A program made the translations under genes and the position numbers. A DNA stretch of 64,000 nt from Cupriavidus plantarum (GTDB lineage Bacteria; Pseudomonadota; Gammaproteobacteria; Burkholderiales; Burkholderiaceae). Below are positions 16,780-25,589 of the stretch, in pieces. The stretch's first letter is position 1. Each line of letters begins with the position of its first letter. Under the pieces are notes generated by a model. The model was not told where the DNA came from, made no database searches, and worked only from the letters and a program-made list of their open reading frames with translations. The stretch covers positions 496,001-560,000 of the forward strand of contig NZ_CAJPUX010000003.1 in NCBI RefSeq assembly GCF_905397285.1. Direction: 5' to 3'.

Positions 16780-17991
16780 ATGCATACGACCTCCTACACC
16801 CATCCGCCGCTCGCCGGCATCACGGGCCGCCGCGTGCTGGGCACGGGCGGTATCGCTCCCGCAACGCTCGGCATCGACGGGACGCGCCTGGCCGAACAGC
16901 CGTCGCGCGGCGGCGCCTGCATCGACGCGGGCAACCTGCTCGTGCTGCCGGGCATCGTCGATATCCACGGCGACGCATTCGAGCGTGCGGTCATGCCGCG
17001 CCCCGGCGTGAGCTTTCCGTACGCGAGCGCGCTGATCGACGTCGATCGCCAGCTGCTCGCGCATGGCATCACCACCGAGTTTCATGGCGTTACGCTGTCG
17101 TGGGAAGGCGGATTGCGGGGAGAAGCCTACGCGCTGCGTATGTTCGACGCGCTCGCACAGCTTCAGCACACGCTCGGCGCCTCGCACCGCGTGCATCTGC
17201 GCTTCGAGGCGTACCACCTGTCCGGCCTGGACACCGCGATGTCGTGGATTGCCGATGGCCGCGTGGGCCTGCTTGCGATCAACGACCATCTGCCGACGAC
17301 CGCGCGCCGCATGACCGACGAGCGCAAGATGGCCCAGTACGCCGATCGCGCCGAGTGCGACGTGGAGACGTTCCGCGAACGCCTGCGCGCGGCCAGCCGC
17401 AATGCGCCCGACGTGCCCGCCGCGATGGCGCGCCTGATCGCCGCCGCGCGCGCGGCCGGCCTGCCCGTGGCCTCGCACGATGACCCGGATGTGGCCACGC
17501 GTCAGCATTACCATCAGCAGGGCTGCGCGATCGCCGAGTTTCCGCTGACCGTCGACGCGGCGCGTTCGGCGCGCCAGCTTGGCAACGAGACGGTGTTCGG
17601 CGCGCCGAACGTCATGCGCGGGCAGAGTCATACCGGAGCGCCCAACGCGACCGAGATGGTCGGTGCGGGGCTGTGTACGGTACTGGCCTCCGATTACTAC
17701 TATCCCGCGCCGCTGCAGGCTGCCTTCAAGCTTGCGCAGCTTGGGGTGGTGGACCTCGCGAGCGCGTGGAACCTCGTGTCGCGCAATCCCGCGCGCGCGG
17801 GCGGGCTCACCGACCGCGGCGTGCTGCTGCCGGGCCTGCGTGCCGATGCCATCCTCGTCGATGACAGCCTGCCGGGGCTGCCGCGCGTGTGCGCCGCGAT
17901 CGTCGGCGGCCAGTTGCGGCACGCGACGCTGCCGCTGACGCTCGTCGATGCGGACACGCTCGCCACGGGCCGCGCCTCGCTCGCGGCTTAA
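16780..17991 (+). CDS. PhnM-like amidohydrolase, second copy
   Basis: A 403-residue amidohydrolase of the PhnM family. It conserves VDIHGDAFERAVMPRPG (HxD metal site), an SHDDPDVA loop, GAPNVMRGQSHTG and GGLTDRGVLLPGLRAD, each matching the operon phnM position by position but with clearly different sequence in between. Start ATG 16780 was chosen; an upstream in-frame start would place the operator dyad inside the coding region. It heads the rightward unit phnM2-DUF1045-phnN. Either it performs the same pyrophosphohydrolysis with other substrate preference, or it has a related job; the sequence alone cannot decide. Confidence 0.88.
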   Translation: MHTTSYTHPPLAGITGRRVLGTGGIAPATLGIDGTRLAEQPSRGGACIDAGNLLVLPGIVDIHGDAFERAVMPRPGVSFPYASALIDVDRQLLAHGITTEFHGVTLSWEGGLRGEAYALRMFDALAQLQHTLGASHRVHLRFEAYHLSGLDTAMSWIADGRVGLLAINDHLPTTARRMTDERKMAQYADRAECDVETFRERLRAASRNAPDVPAAMARLIAAARAAGLPVASHDDPDVATRQHYHQQGCAIAEFPLTVDAARSARQLGNETVFGAPNVMRGQSHTGAPNATEMVGAGLCTVLASDYYYPAPLQAAFKLAQLGVVDLASAWNLVSRNPARAGGLTDRGVLLPGLRADAILVDDSLPGLPRVCAAIVGGQLRHATLPLTLVDADTLATGRASLAA

Positions 17992-18003
17992 GCGGGGCGG
18001 GGC

Positions 18004-18747
18004 ATGCAGGCACATCGCTACGCGATCTATCTTGCTCCTGCGGAACCGTTCCGCACGCTTGGGGCGCAATGGCTGGGGCGCTGCCCGGACAAGGGACTGG
18101 ATGCTGGCGCGCTCGTGTCCGCGCCCATCCCCGTCCCCGACGATCCCCGCCGGAAGGCATGGGTCGGGGCGCCGGCGCATTACGGGCTGCACGCCACGCT
18201 GAAGCCGCCGTTCCGGTTGGCCGAGGGCACCGACGCCACGATGCTCGATGCCGCCGCGCGTGCCTTCGCGCAGGGCCGCCCGGCGTTCGACGTGCCCCTC
18301 GCGCTTCGCGCTTTGCGTGGCTTTATCGCATGGTGCCTCGCTGAACATCCCCATGGCAGGCAGCAGATGCATGCGCTGGCCGACGATGCCGTCCGCGCGT
18401 TCGAGCGTTTTCGTGCTCCCGCCACGCCCGAAGAGATCGCGCGGCGCAACCCCGCGCGGCTCGGCGATGCGCAACGCGACATGCTTGCGCGGTGGGGCTA
18501 CCCCTATCTCTTCGAGACGTTCGTGTTCCATATCACGCTGACGGGCATGGTGCCGGAGCCGGAGTTGCGCGACGCCATGTCGCTGCTCGAGCGCCTGGCC
18601 GCTCCCCTGCGCGATGTGCCACTGCATGTCGACGGCATCGCGGTGTTCGTCCAGCCAGCGCGCGGCGAAGACTTCCTCGTCGCCCGGCACTACGGGTTCG
18701 ACGGCTCCGTCACCGATGGCGCGGGCGCCGCGTACATGGCGCCATGA
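18004..18747 (+). CDS. DUF1045 phosphonate-operon protein, 2H-phosphoesterase-like
   Basis: A 247-residue protein of the family long annotated as 'putative phosphonate metabolism protein' (DUF1045). It begins QAHRYAIYLAPAEPF and carries two HxT motifs, H63-A-T65 in GLHATLKPPF and H176-I-T178 in VFHITLTG. That two-histidine pattern is the catalytic signature of the 2H phosphoesterase fold (LigT, CPDase), whose members open cyclic phosphates. It is 12 bp after phnM2 and overlaps phnN. No phnP is present in the window, so hydrolysis of 5-phosphoribosyl 1,2-cyclic phosphate is an attractive but unproven role. Confidence 0.87.
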   Translation: MQAHRYAIYLAPAEPFRTLGAQWLGRCPDKGLDAGALVSAPIPVPDDPRRKAWVGAPAHYGLHATLKPPFRLAEGTDATMLDAAARAFAQGRPAFDVPLALRALRGFIAWCLAEHPHGRQQMHALADDAVRAFERFRAPATPEEIARRNPARLGDAQRDMLARWGYPYLFETFVFHITLTGMVPEPELRDAMSLLERLAAPLRDVPLHVDGIAVFVQPARGEDFLVARHYGFDGSVTDGAGAAYMAP

Positions 18748-19364
18748 TGCCCGGCATGTCGCGGCGCGCTGGCGTCCCCGCTGTTGTTCCGGCTGTTGTT
18801 CCCACCCATGGGCCCCATCGGGGCAGCGGACTGTTCTACGTGATGGGCCCGTCGGGCAGCGGGAAGGACTCGCTGCTGCGCGCCTTGCGCGAGCGGCTGG
18901 GCCACGACGACCGGATCGTGATCGCGCATCGCTACATCACGCGCGAGGCCGACGCCAACGAAGCTTCGGTGGCGCTGTCGACCGAGGAATTCCAGCGGCG
19001 CGAGGCGCTGGGCTGCATGGCGCTGCACTGGCAGAGCCATGGCCTGCACTATGGCATCGGTATCGAGATCGAGGCATGGCTCGCGCGAGGCCTCCGCGTG
19101 ATCGTCAACGGCTCGCGCGAGTATCTGCGGCATGCGGTGGCGCGCTATCCGGCCTTGGTCGCCGTGCATGTGCGCGTGCAGCCGGAGGTGCTTGGCAAGC
19201 GGCTGCGGCAGCGCGGCCGCGAATCCGAGTCCGCGATCGCCGCACGCCTGGCGCGCGCGACGCAGCCCTTCGATGTGCCTGCGGATTGCCGCCTTGTCGA
19301 GCTCGACAACAGCGGCGCGCTCGACGACGCCGTCGCGCGGCTGGCGACGATCGTCGCCGGTTGA
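18744..19364 (+). CDS. phnN: Ribose 1,5-bisphosphokinase PhnN
   Basis: A 206-residue P-loop kinase related to guanylate kinase. Walker A is GPSGSGKDS (35-43); YITREAD follows in the GMP/substrate-binding region and VNGSREYL near residue 120. PhnN converts ribose 1,5-bisphosphate to PRPP, feeding the sugar from C-P lyase into nucleotide synthesis. The start ATG at 18744 overlaps the stop of the DUF1045 gene (ATGATG arrangement), suggesting coupled translation; MSRR at residue 5 is an alternative start. The first 28 residues are Pro/Val-rich and precede the kinase fold. Confidence 0.92.
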   Translation: MMPGMSRRAGVPAVVPAVVPTHGPHRGSGLFYVMGPSGSGKDSLLRALRERLGHDDRIVIAHRYITREADANEASVALSTEEFQRREALGCMALHWQSHGLHYGIGIEIEAWLARGLRVIVNGSREYLRHAVARYPALVAVHVRVQPEVLGKRLRQRGRESESAIAARLARATQPFDVPADCRLVELDNSGALDDAVARLATIVAG

Positions 19365-19382
19365 TGCCTGAACGTTGTAGGC

Positions 19383-19405
19383 GCCCTCTCCGAGCAGGAG
19401 AGGGC
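19383..19405. terminator. Hairpin between convergent phnN and HD gene
   Basis: GCCCTCTCC (19383-19391) pairs perfectly with GGAGAGGGC (19397-19405) across a 5-nt loop. No T-run follows on either strand, so it is not a canonical intrinsic terminator, but its place between two convergent stops suggests an end-protecting or bidirectional barrier. A very similar hairpin is at 46899-46919 in another convergent gap. Confidence 0.5.
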
Positions 19406-19416
19406 AGGTGTGTGCG

Positions 19417-19974
19417 TTATGCCGCGGCGTTCGCCCGCGTGCAGCGCGCGGCCATCGCCATGTAGTGCGACAGCGGCGGCGTCTCCAGACCGACGACCTT
19501 TGCCAGGTCGTCATAGCGCCGCAACCGCACGGCCGCCAGCGCATGCGGCTGCTGCGCAAAGGCATCGGCCTTCGTCTCGTCGAACGGTCCCCCCTGGAGC
19601 ACGAGGCTATGCACCGAAGCCGGCGACAGCGTATCGTGATAGCCCGCATCGCGCGCGCAGAGATAGCGCTTGGCCGCCACATGCAGCCGCACGGGCTCCG
19701 TCACCGCATCGTCGAACAACGCGGCCAGCGCGCCCGCGGCGGCCTCCTGATGGCGCATGTCCGTCGTCGAGCTCTCGGCCAGCATCAGGTGCCCCACATC
19801 GTGTAGCAACGCCGCGACGATCAGCGCTTCCGGCTCGCCGGCCTGCTCGGCCAGTTGCGCGCATTGCAGCGCGTGCGCGGTCTGGCTGATGGCCTCGTCA
19901 CCGTAGTAGTTGGTGCCGTGGTTCGCAAACAGCGTTTCGATCTGCGCGAGCGTGAGGGTCGGGGTTGGGGTCAT
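19417..19974 (-). CDS. PhnZ-like HD-domain protein of phosphonate operons (probable di-iron oxygenase)
   Basis: A 185-residue HD-domain protein. Against my memory of PhnZ, the oxygenase that cleaves 2-amino-1-hydroxyethylphosphonate to glycine and phosphate, it matches in EAISQTAHALQCAQLAEQAG, AALLHDVGH, HVAAKRYLCA and LSPASVHSLVLQGGPFDE. Y24 and E27 (YGDE) fall at the spacing of the PhnZ gating residues. Candidate iron ligands are H34, H58-D59, H75, H98 and D155 or D156. It corresponds to the family named 'phosphonate degradation operons associated HDIG domain protein'. The hydroxylase partner PhnY is not in the window, so the substrate is uncertain. It is the last gene of phnC-D-E-HD, 31 bp after phnE. 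Confidence 0.85.
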   Translation of the reverse strand: MTPTPTLTLAQIETLFANHGTNYYGDEAISQTAHALQCAQLAEQAGEPEALIVAALLHDVGHLMLAESSTTDMRHQEAAAGALAALFDDAVTEPVRLHVAAKRYLCARDAGYHDTLSPASVHSLVLQGGPFDETKADAFAQQPHALAAVRLRRYDDLAKVVGLETPPLSHYMAMAARCTRANAAA

Positions 19975-20005
19975 GAACGTGGCGATGTGAAAGAGGTCGT
20001 GTGGC

Positions 20006-20806
20006 TCAGACGAGCACCTTGCGAATCTGCGCGGACAGCATGTCGATGGCGGTCACGAACAGCACGATGATGATCATCACCGCGCAGGTCTGCCCATACT
20101 GGAAGCTGCGGATGATCTCCCACAGCACGGTGCCGATGCCACCCGCACCGACGATGCCCACCACCGAGGCCGATCGCACGTTCGATTCGAAGCGATATAG
20201 CGCGAACGAGAGCCACAGCGGCAACACCTGCGGAATCACGCCATAGACGATCTCCTCGATCGGGCCCGCGCCCGTCGCGCGCACGCCTTCGACGGGACGC
20301 GGATCGATCGCCTCGACCGCTTCGGCAAACAGCTTGGCAAGCACGCCCGTCGTATGCACCCAGATCGCGAGCACGCCCGCGAACGGGCCGAGGCCGACGG
20401 CCACGATGAACAGCATCGCGAAGACCATCTCGTTGATGGCGCGGCACGCATCCATCAGGCGACGGGCCGGTTGGTAGATCCACGGCGGCACGATATTGGC
20501 CGAGCAGAGCAGGCCCAGCGGCACGGCCATCACGACCGCGAGCGCGGTCCCCCAGACGGCGATCTGCACCGTGACGAACATTTCGTCGAGGTAGTGGCGC
20601 CACTCGCGGAAATCGGGCGGGAAGAAGTCGGCGGCAAACCTGGCCATGTTGCCGGAGTCGTTCAGCAGGTCGAGCGGACGCATGTCCGCGCCTTTCCACG
20701 ACACGGCGAGCGTGGCCAGCAGGATGGCCCAGATCAGCATCACGGCGAGCGACGTGCGCGGCGGCCGCACAGTCGTGGGATTGGTGGGCGTGGCGGAGAG
20801 GGACAT
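20006..20806 (-). CDS. phnE: Phosphonate ABC transporter permease PhnE
   Basis: A 266-residue inner-membrane permease with about six hydrophobic segments. The EAA-like loop for ATPase contact lies in [20 protein letters not shown], followed by [21 protein letters not shown], which is diagnostic of PhnE. The start at ATG 20804-20806 was preferred to a longer frame because the extra residues would be encoded by the upstream leader and repeat region. It follows phnD after 146 bp that include a 17-bp tandem repeat, an unusually wide gap within a transporter operon. Confidence 0.92.
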   Translation of the reverse strand: MSLSATPTNPTTVRPPRTSLAVMLIWAILLATLAVSWKGADMRPLDLLNDSGNMARFAADFFPPDFREWRHYLDEMFVTVQIAVWGTALAVVMAVPLGLLCSANIVPPWIYQPARRLMDACRAINEMVFAMLFIVAVGLGPFAGVLAIWVHTTGVLAKLFAEAVEAIDPRPVEGVRATGAGPIEEIVYGVIPQVLPLWLSFALYRFESNVRSASVVGIVGAGGIGTVLWEIIRSFQYGQTCAVMIIIVLFVTAIDMLSAQIRKVLV

Positions 20807-20873
20807 GGCGGGAATAGGGGTATACGGGTGAGACGGTGCGGACCGCGATGCGCGAAGCCGGCGACGTATGTGC

Positions 20874-20924
20874 CTATAAGACATATGCGCCTATAAGACA
20901 TACGCGCGTATAAGACATATGCGG
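20874..20924. repeat. Three tandem 17-bp repeats between phnD and phnE
   Basis: CTATAAGACATATGCGC (20874-20890), CTATAAGACATACGCGC (20891-20907) and GTATAAGACATATGCGG (20908-20924) follow each other without gaps; 20857-20873 looks like a decayed fourth copy (GAC.TATG.GC retained). The AT-rich core stands out from the GC-rich surroundings. It lies in the 146-bp phnD-phnE gap, so it could be an mRNA processing or binding site, or a slippage-prone repeat. Confidence 0.85.
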
Positions 20925-20952
20925 CCGGCTTCGCGCGGGGGGCGGCGCCTGG

Positions 20953-21954
20953 TTACTGCGCGCTGGCGGCGAGCTTGTCGAGCTCGGCCAGACGGCGCGA
21001 AACGTCAGCGAGTTGCTTTTCCTTGTCGGCGGCAGCCATCGACGTATCGGCTTCGATCTTCGCCTTCTCCTTGGCGAGGTCGAGCTGGCGAATCGGCACG
21101 AGCTGCGCATCCGTGGAAGGACGGAAGCCTTGATACGTCAGCGCGGAGAGCAGCTGCTTCTCGCGCGCCGCGTCAGGGCCCTTGCCGTAGTTCACGAAGA
21201 ACGTCTTGATCCTGGCCTTCGTGTCGGCCGGCAGGTCCTTGCGGTAGACGAGCGGATCCGCCGGAATCAGCGGCGACTTCCACAGCACGCGCACCTGATC
21301 GAGGGCGTTCTTGCCGGTGCTGATGCGATAGCGCTCGATGGCTTCGGTGTTGGCCACCGCCACGTCCACCTGCTTGTTCATCACCGACAGCAGGTTGGTT
21401 TCATGGTTGGCGATGCGCACGGCCTTGAACAGCGTCTTCGGCTCGACCTTGTTGGCGGCCCACAGGTAGTAGCCCGGCACCGCGGTGCCCGACGTCGAGT
21501 TGGGATCGCCGGCGCCGTAAGACAGGTCCTTGCCGCGGCGGATCACGTCCTCGACCGACTTCAGGTCGCTGTCCTTGTTGACCAGCAGCACCGACCAGTA
21601 GCCCGGGTTGCCGTCCTTGTCGATGACCGACGCGAACACTTCACCGTTGGCGCGGTCCACGGCTTCGATGGCCGACTTGTTGCCGAACCAGGCGACCTGC
21701 ACCTTGTTGAAGCGCATGCCTTCGATGATGCCGGCGTAGTCCGACGCGAAGAACGGCTTGACCTGCACGCCGAGCGCCTTGCTCAGGTCGTCGATCACCG
21801 GCTGCCATGCATTCTTGAGGTTCGACGACGATTCCGTCGAAATGAAGCCGATATTGATGACCTTGGCGTCCTGAGCCAGCGCGGGCGTGGCAACGGTGCC
21901 GGCCACCACGACGGTCATGGCCGCGGCGGCGGCGAAAAAGGTTCTGCGAAGCAT
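20953..21954 (-). CDS. phnD: Phosphonate ABC transporter periplasmic binding protein PhnD
   Basis: A 333-residue secreted protein with a Sec signal peptide (cleavage expected after ATPALA, residue 27). The mature part starts KVINIGFISTESSSNLKNAW and contains FASDYAGIIEGMRFNKVQVA and SYGAGDPNSTSGTAVPGYYL, the phosphonate-binding segments of PhnD. The C-terminal 40 residues are Lys/Glu/Ala-rich and helical. It delivers phosphonates to PhnCE. It follows phnC with a 65-bp gap. Confidence 0.95.
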   Translation of the reverse strand: MLRRTFFAAAAAMTVVVAGTVATPALAQDAKVINIGFISTESSSNLKNAWQPVIDDLSKALGVQVKPFFASDYAGIIEGMRFNKVQVAWFGNKSAIEAVDRANGEVFASVIDKDGNPGYWSVLLVNKDSDLKSVEDVIRRGKDLSYGAGDPNSTSGTAVPGYYLWAANKVEPKTLFKAVRIANHETNLLSVMNKQVDVAVANTEAIERYRISTGKNALDQVRVLWKSPLIPADPLVYRKDLPADTKARIKTFFVNYGKGPDAAREKQLLSALTYQGFRPSTDAQLVPIRQLDLAKEKAKIEADTSMAAADKEKQLADVSRRLAELDKLAASAQ

Positions 21955-22019
21955 GGGGGACTCCGGATGTGAAAACGTTGAGTGAAAAGCGCGGGAAAAA
22001 TGCGGAATCGGGCGGCGGA

Positions 22020-22874
22020 TCAGACGGCGGCCATCACGGCGGGCGCGGTCACGCGTTCGTCGGCGCCGGCCTTGCCGTCATGCGCGCCGTGGTGTGTGTC
22101 GTGCAGCAGTTCGTCGGCTTCCGTGCCGTAGAGATCGCGCAGCATCGACGCGGTGAGCGCGGCGGAGGGGCCGTCGTAGACCACCTTGCCGTGGCGCAGC
22201 GCCACGACGCGGGGGCAATAACGCATGGCCACATCCACCTGGTGCAGGGACACGACCACGGCCACCTTGCGCGTGCGATTGATCTGCGCCAGCAGCGTCA
22301 TCACGCGGCGCGACGATTCCGGATCGAGCGAGGCGATCGGCTCGTCGGCAAGAACCACGTTGGCGTTTTGCACGAGCGTGCGCGCGATCGCGGCGCGCTG
22401 CTGCTGGCCGCCCGATAGCGTCGAGGCGCGCTGAAACGCATAGTCGTCTATACCAACCTGAGCAAGGGCTTCCAGACCGGCCTGCACTTCGTTTGCCCGG
22501 AAAATGCGCAACAGGCTGCGCCATTTCGGCACGCGCGTCAGCATGCCGACGAGCACGTTGGTCAGTAGCGGCAGGCGGCCCACCAGGTTGAATTGCTGGA
22601 AAACGAAGCCGATTTCGGCACGCACGGCGCGCACATTGCGCGCCAGGCGGCCGTTACGCTGCACCACGCGGCCATTGACGAGAATTTCGCCAGCGCCGGC
22701 ATCGCCCGTGACGAATCCCGCCACGTGCCGCAGCAGCGTGGACTTGCCGGAGCCCGAGGCACCCAGCAATGCGACCATCTCGCCCGGTGCCACCTGCAGC
22801 GAGACGTCGTCGAGTGCCTTGCGATCGGCCCGGAAAGTTTTCGAGAGCCCGCGGACCTCGATTGCATGCGTCAT
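22020..22874 (-). CDS. phnC: Phosphonate ABC transporter ATP-binding protein PhnC
   Basis: A 284-residue ATPase with Walker [11 protein letters not shown]-loop [19 protein letters not shown], signature [16 protein letters not shown] and Walker [19 protein letters not shown] 22872-22874 was chosen because it follows GAGGAG at a good distance; an upstream in-frame start adds 10 residues lacking a ribosome-binding site. It energises uptake with PhnD and PhnE. The gene begins 61 bp after the rng stop on the same strand, with its own Pho-box promoter in that gap. Confidence 0.95.
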   Translation of the reverse strand: MTHAIEVRGLSKTFRADRKALDDVSLQVAPGEMVALLGASGSGKSTLLRHVAGFVTGDAGAGEILVNGRVVQRNGRLARNVRAVRAEIGFVFQQFNLVGRLPLLTNVLVGMLTRVPKWRSLLRIFRANEVQAGLEALAQVGIDDYAFQRASTLSGGQQQRAAIARTLVQNANVVLADEPIASLDPESSRRVMTLLAQINRTRKVAVVVSLHQVDVAMRYCPRVVALRHGKVVYDGPSAALTASMLRDLYGTEADELLHDTHHGAHDGKAGADERVTAPAVMAAV

Positions 22875-22918
22875 GTCCACTCCTCGTTGAATGACACGGC
22901 GCATTCTGGAGGGGGTGG

Positions 22919-22936
22919 ATGACAGAACGATGACGC
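22919..22936 (-). promoter_or_regulatory. Pho-box-like PhoB site and promoter upstream of phnC
   Basis: On the minus strand: GCGTCAT, CGTT, CTGTCAT, i.e. two 7-mers at 11-bp spacing, the second a perfect match to the PhoB half-site. A CAGAAT hexamer (22908-22903) lies 10 bp downstream as the expected -10. A further GTGTCAT is at 22897-22891. The box touches the rng stop codon, so the promoter begins inside the end of the housekeeping operon. Confidence 0.72.
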
Positions 22937-24399
22937 TACATCAGGATGATGTCGTACTGCTCCTGATGAAACGTCGACTCCACTTGCAGGGAAATGGGCT
23001 TGCCGATGAAATCCCCGAGCATCGCCAGATGCTGGCTTTCTTCCTCCAGGAACAGGTCGATGACTTCCTGCGAGGCGAGGATGCGGAATTCGCGCGGGTT
23101 GAACTGGCGGGATTCGCGCATGATTTCGCGCAGGATGTCGTAGCACACCGTGCGCGGCGTCTTGACCTGGCCCTTGCCCGTGCAGACGGGGCACTGTTCG
23201 CACAGCACGTGGGCGAGCGATTCCCGGGTGCGCTTGCGCGTCATCTCGACAAGGCCGAGCTGCGAGAAGTTGTTGACCGTGATGCGCGTGCGGTCGCGGG
23301 ACAGCGCCTTCTTGAGCTCGGCGAGCACCTGATCGCGATGCTCGGCGTTCTCCATGTCGATGAAGTCGATGATGATGATGCCGCCGAGGTTGCGCAGACG
23401 CAGCTGGCGCGCGATCGTATGCGCGGCTTCGAGGTTCGTCCGGAAGATCGTGTCGTCGAAATTGCGTGCGCCGACGTAGCCGCCCGTGTTGACGTCGATC
23501 GTTGTCATCGCCTCCGTCTGGTCGATCATCAGATAGCCGCCGGACTTCAGGTCCACGCGGCGCGACAACGCGCGTTCGATCTCGGCGTCGATGTTGAACA
23601 GGTCGAAGATCGGCCGTTCGCCCGTGTAGTGCGACAGGCGCGGCAGCACAGCCGGCGTGTATTCCTGCGCGAACTCGACGAGCTTTACATAGTTCTCGCG
23701 CGAGTCCACCTGGATGGAGCCGGTGGCGTCGCTGATGAAATCGCGCAGCACGCGCTGCGCGAGGTTCAGATCCTGATAGAGCAGACTCGGCGCGGGCAGC
23801 GTCGTCGCGTTGAGCTTGATCGCCGACCAGATCTTGCGCAGGTAAGCGATATCGTTGCCGAGTTCATCGTCGCTCGCTTCTTCCGCGATCGTGCGCACGA
23901 TGAAACCGCCGCGTTCGTCGGTCGGCACCAGGCCCTGCACGCGCGCGCGCAGCGCTTCGCGATCGACTTCGCCCTCGATGCGCTGCGAGATGCCGATATG
24001 GGGGTCCTGCGGCAGATACACGAGTGTGCGGCCCGCGATGCTGACCTGCGTCGAGAGCCGCGCGCCCTTGGTGCCGATGGGGTCCTTGATGACCTGCACC
24101 ATCAGCGCCTGGCCCTCGTACAGCGTCTTCTCGATGGCGAGGTGGACGCCGTTCTTGTTGTCGGGATCGCGGGGGTGCCAGATGTCGGCGACGTGCAGGA
24201 AGGCGGCGCGCTCGAGTCCGATATCGATGAACGCCGACTGCATGCCGGGCAGCACGCGCACGACCTTGCCGAGGTAGATGTTGCCGACGAGCCCGCGCGT
24301 GAGCGTGCGCTCGACGTGCAGTTCCTGGACGGCGGCCTGCTGCACGATGGCGACGCGGGTTTCCTGCGGAGTGATGTTGACGAGGATGTCTTCAGTCAT
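22936..24399 (-). CDS. rng: Ribonuclease G
   Basis: A 487-residue endoribonuclease, the length of E. coli RNase G. It starts [17 protein letters not shown], has an S1 RNA-binding domain (about 37-128, [20 protein letters not shown]), the DNase-I-like catalytic metal site ([11 protein letters not shown] and IIIDFIDM) and the zinc-link CEQCPVC. RNase G matures 16S rRNA 5' ends and turns over some mRNAs. Start 24399 was chosen because upstream in-frame sequence overlaps maf. It follows maf by 16 bp. Confidence 0.96.
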   Translation of the reverse strand: MTEDILVNITPQETRVAIVQQAAVQELHVERTLTRGLVGNIYLGKVVRVLPGMQSAFIDIGLERAAFLHVADIWHPRDPDNKNGVHLAIEKTLYEGQALMVQVIKDPIGTKGARLSTQVSIAGRTLVYLPQDPHIGISQRIEGEVDREALRARVQGLVPTDERGGFIVRTIAEEASDDELGNDIAYLRKIWSAIKLNATTLPAPSLLYQDLNLAQRVLRDFISDATGSIQVDSRENYVKLVEFAQEYTPAVLPRLSHYTGERPIFDLFNIDAEIERALSRRVDLKSGGYLMIDQTEAMTTIDVNTGGYVGARNFDDTIFRTNLEAAHTIARQLRLRNLGGIIIIDFIDMENAEHRDQVLAELKKALSRDRTRITVNNFSQLGLVEMTRKRTRESLAHVLCEQCPVCTGKGQVKTPRTVCYDILREIMRESRQFNPREFRILASQEVIDLFLEEESQHLAMLGDFIGKPISLQVESTFHQEQYDIILM

Positions 24400-24415
24400 G
24401 GCGATGGCAATCTTC

Positions 24416-25036
24416 TCAGAACCGCAATCCCGCCTCGCGCAACAGCGCGGCCGTCTCGAACAGGGGCAGTCCCATGATACCCGAATAGCTTCCCGAGATA
24501 CGTTCGATGAACTCGGCCGCGCGGCCCTGAATGCCATAGGCACCCGCCTTGCCGAGCGGCTCGCCGCTGGCGGCGTAGCGATCGATCTCCTCCCCGCTAA
24601 GCGTGCGGAAAGTGACCTCCGAGATCGACAGCGCATGGTGCGTGCCGGCCACGGAGACCACGGACACCGCCGTCAGGACGCGGTGCGTGGTGCCGGAGAG
24701 CGTGGCGAGCATCGCGGCCGCCTCGGCCGCATCGGCGGGCTTGCCCAGGATGTCGCCGCCGCGGCAGACCGTGGTGTCGGACGTCAGGATCGGGCGCGCG
24801 GGCAACCCTCGCCGCTGGCGGCGCTGCAGCGCGGCCTCCGCCTTGAGCGCGCACACGCGCTGCACGTAGGTGTCCGGCGACTCGCCGGGCAGCACGGCCT
24901 CGAGCGCCTCGGCGTCCTCGGCGGCATCGGCGAGCAGCAGTTCGTAGCGCACGCCCAGCTGCGTGAGGAGTTCACGGCGGCGCGGGCTCTGGGAGGCGAG
25001 GTACAGGATGTCGTAGAGGGACAGGTCCATGGGCAT
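24416..25036 (-). CDS. maf: Maf-family nucleotide pyrophosphatase (YhdE type)
   Basis: About 206 residues. The Maf signature [16 protein letters not shown] sits near the N-terminus; [17 protein letters not shown] and [26 protein letters not shown] are typical of the YhdE subgroup that hydrolyses dTTP/UTP and modified nucleotides. Two ATGs (25034-25036 and 25028-25030) are two codons apart and neither has a strong Shine-Dalgarno, so the start is uncertain by 6 bp. It lies between rlmH and rng in the same leftward operon. Confidence 0.92.
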   Translation of the reverse strand: MPMDLSLYDILYLASQSPRRRELLTQLGVRYELLLADAAEDAEALEAVLPGESPDTYVQRVCALKAEAALQRRQRRGLPARPILTSDTTVCRGGDILGKPADAAEAAAMLATLSGTTHRVLTAVSVVSVAGTHHALSISEVTFRTLSGEEIDRYAASGEPLGKAGAYGIQGRAAEFIERISGSYSGIMGLPLFETAALLREAGLRF

Positions 25037-25074
25037 GGGGAGGGGCTGGGCACCACGCCGGGCGGACAGATGCC

Positions 25075-25551
25075 TCAGACGCGGTGATAGGGGTGGTTCT
25101 GGGTCACGGACCACGCGCGATAGAGCTGCTCGGCCAGCAGCACGCGCACCATGCCATGCGGCAGCGTGAGGCTGGACAAACGGATCAGCGTGTTCGCGCG
25201 CGCCTTCAACGCGGGATCGAGCCCATCGGCACCGCCGATGAGAAAGGCCACGTCGCCGCCTTCACGCTGCCAGCCGGTCAGTTGCTCGGCCAGTTTGACG
25301 GTGGTGAGGTCCTTGCCGCGCTCGTCCAGCGCGACGATGCGCGGACGCGTCAGCGGGGCGAGGGCGGCCTCGATGCGGGTCGCCTCGCGCTGCATGACCG
25401 TCGCGGCGTTGTTGCTCGACGACCGTGCCTCCGGCTTGATCTCGCGCAGTTCGATGCGCAGCTCGGGCGGCATCCGCTTGGCATACTCTGCAAAGCCCGA
25501 TTCGATCCACGCTGGCATCTTGTGGCCGACGGCCACGATCACGAGTTGCAT
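25075..25551 (-). CDS. rlmH: 23S rRNA (pseudouridine1915-N3)-methyltransferase RlmH
   Basis: A 158-residue SPOUT methyltransferase. It begins [17 protein letters not shown] and contains [34 protein letters not shown] and a C-terminal NHPYHRV, all diagnostic. As a dimer it methylates pseudouridine 1915 in helix 69 of 23S rRNA. It is 38 bp after rsfS and 38 bp before maf. Confidence 0.96.
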   Translation of the reverse strand: MQLVIVAVGHKMPAWIESGFAEYAKRMPPELRIELREIKPEARSSSNNAATVMQREATRIEAALAPLTRPRIVALDERGKDLTTVKLAEQLTGWQREGGDVAFLIGGADGLDPALKARANTLIRLSSLTLPHGMVRVLLAEQLYRAWSVTQNHPYHRV

Positions 25552-25589
25552 GCAAAAATCGCCCGGTCGTTACGGATACCGCCTGCCGA

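Noticed and set aside
16753..18690. A 645-codon minus-strand frame opposite phnM2 and DUF1045
   Set aside because: Composition is Arg/His/Gly-rich and both opposite-strand proteins have intact catalytic motifs.
20874..20924. CRISPR-like array
   Set aside because: The 17-bp units abut directly with no spacers; it is a tandem repeat.
20874..20924. The 17-bp repeats as binding sites for the FadR-type regulator at 48744-49496
   Set aside because: They share ATAAGACAT with the operator at 48651-48685 but lack the inverted arm, so the match is probably chance.
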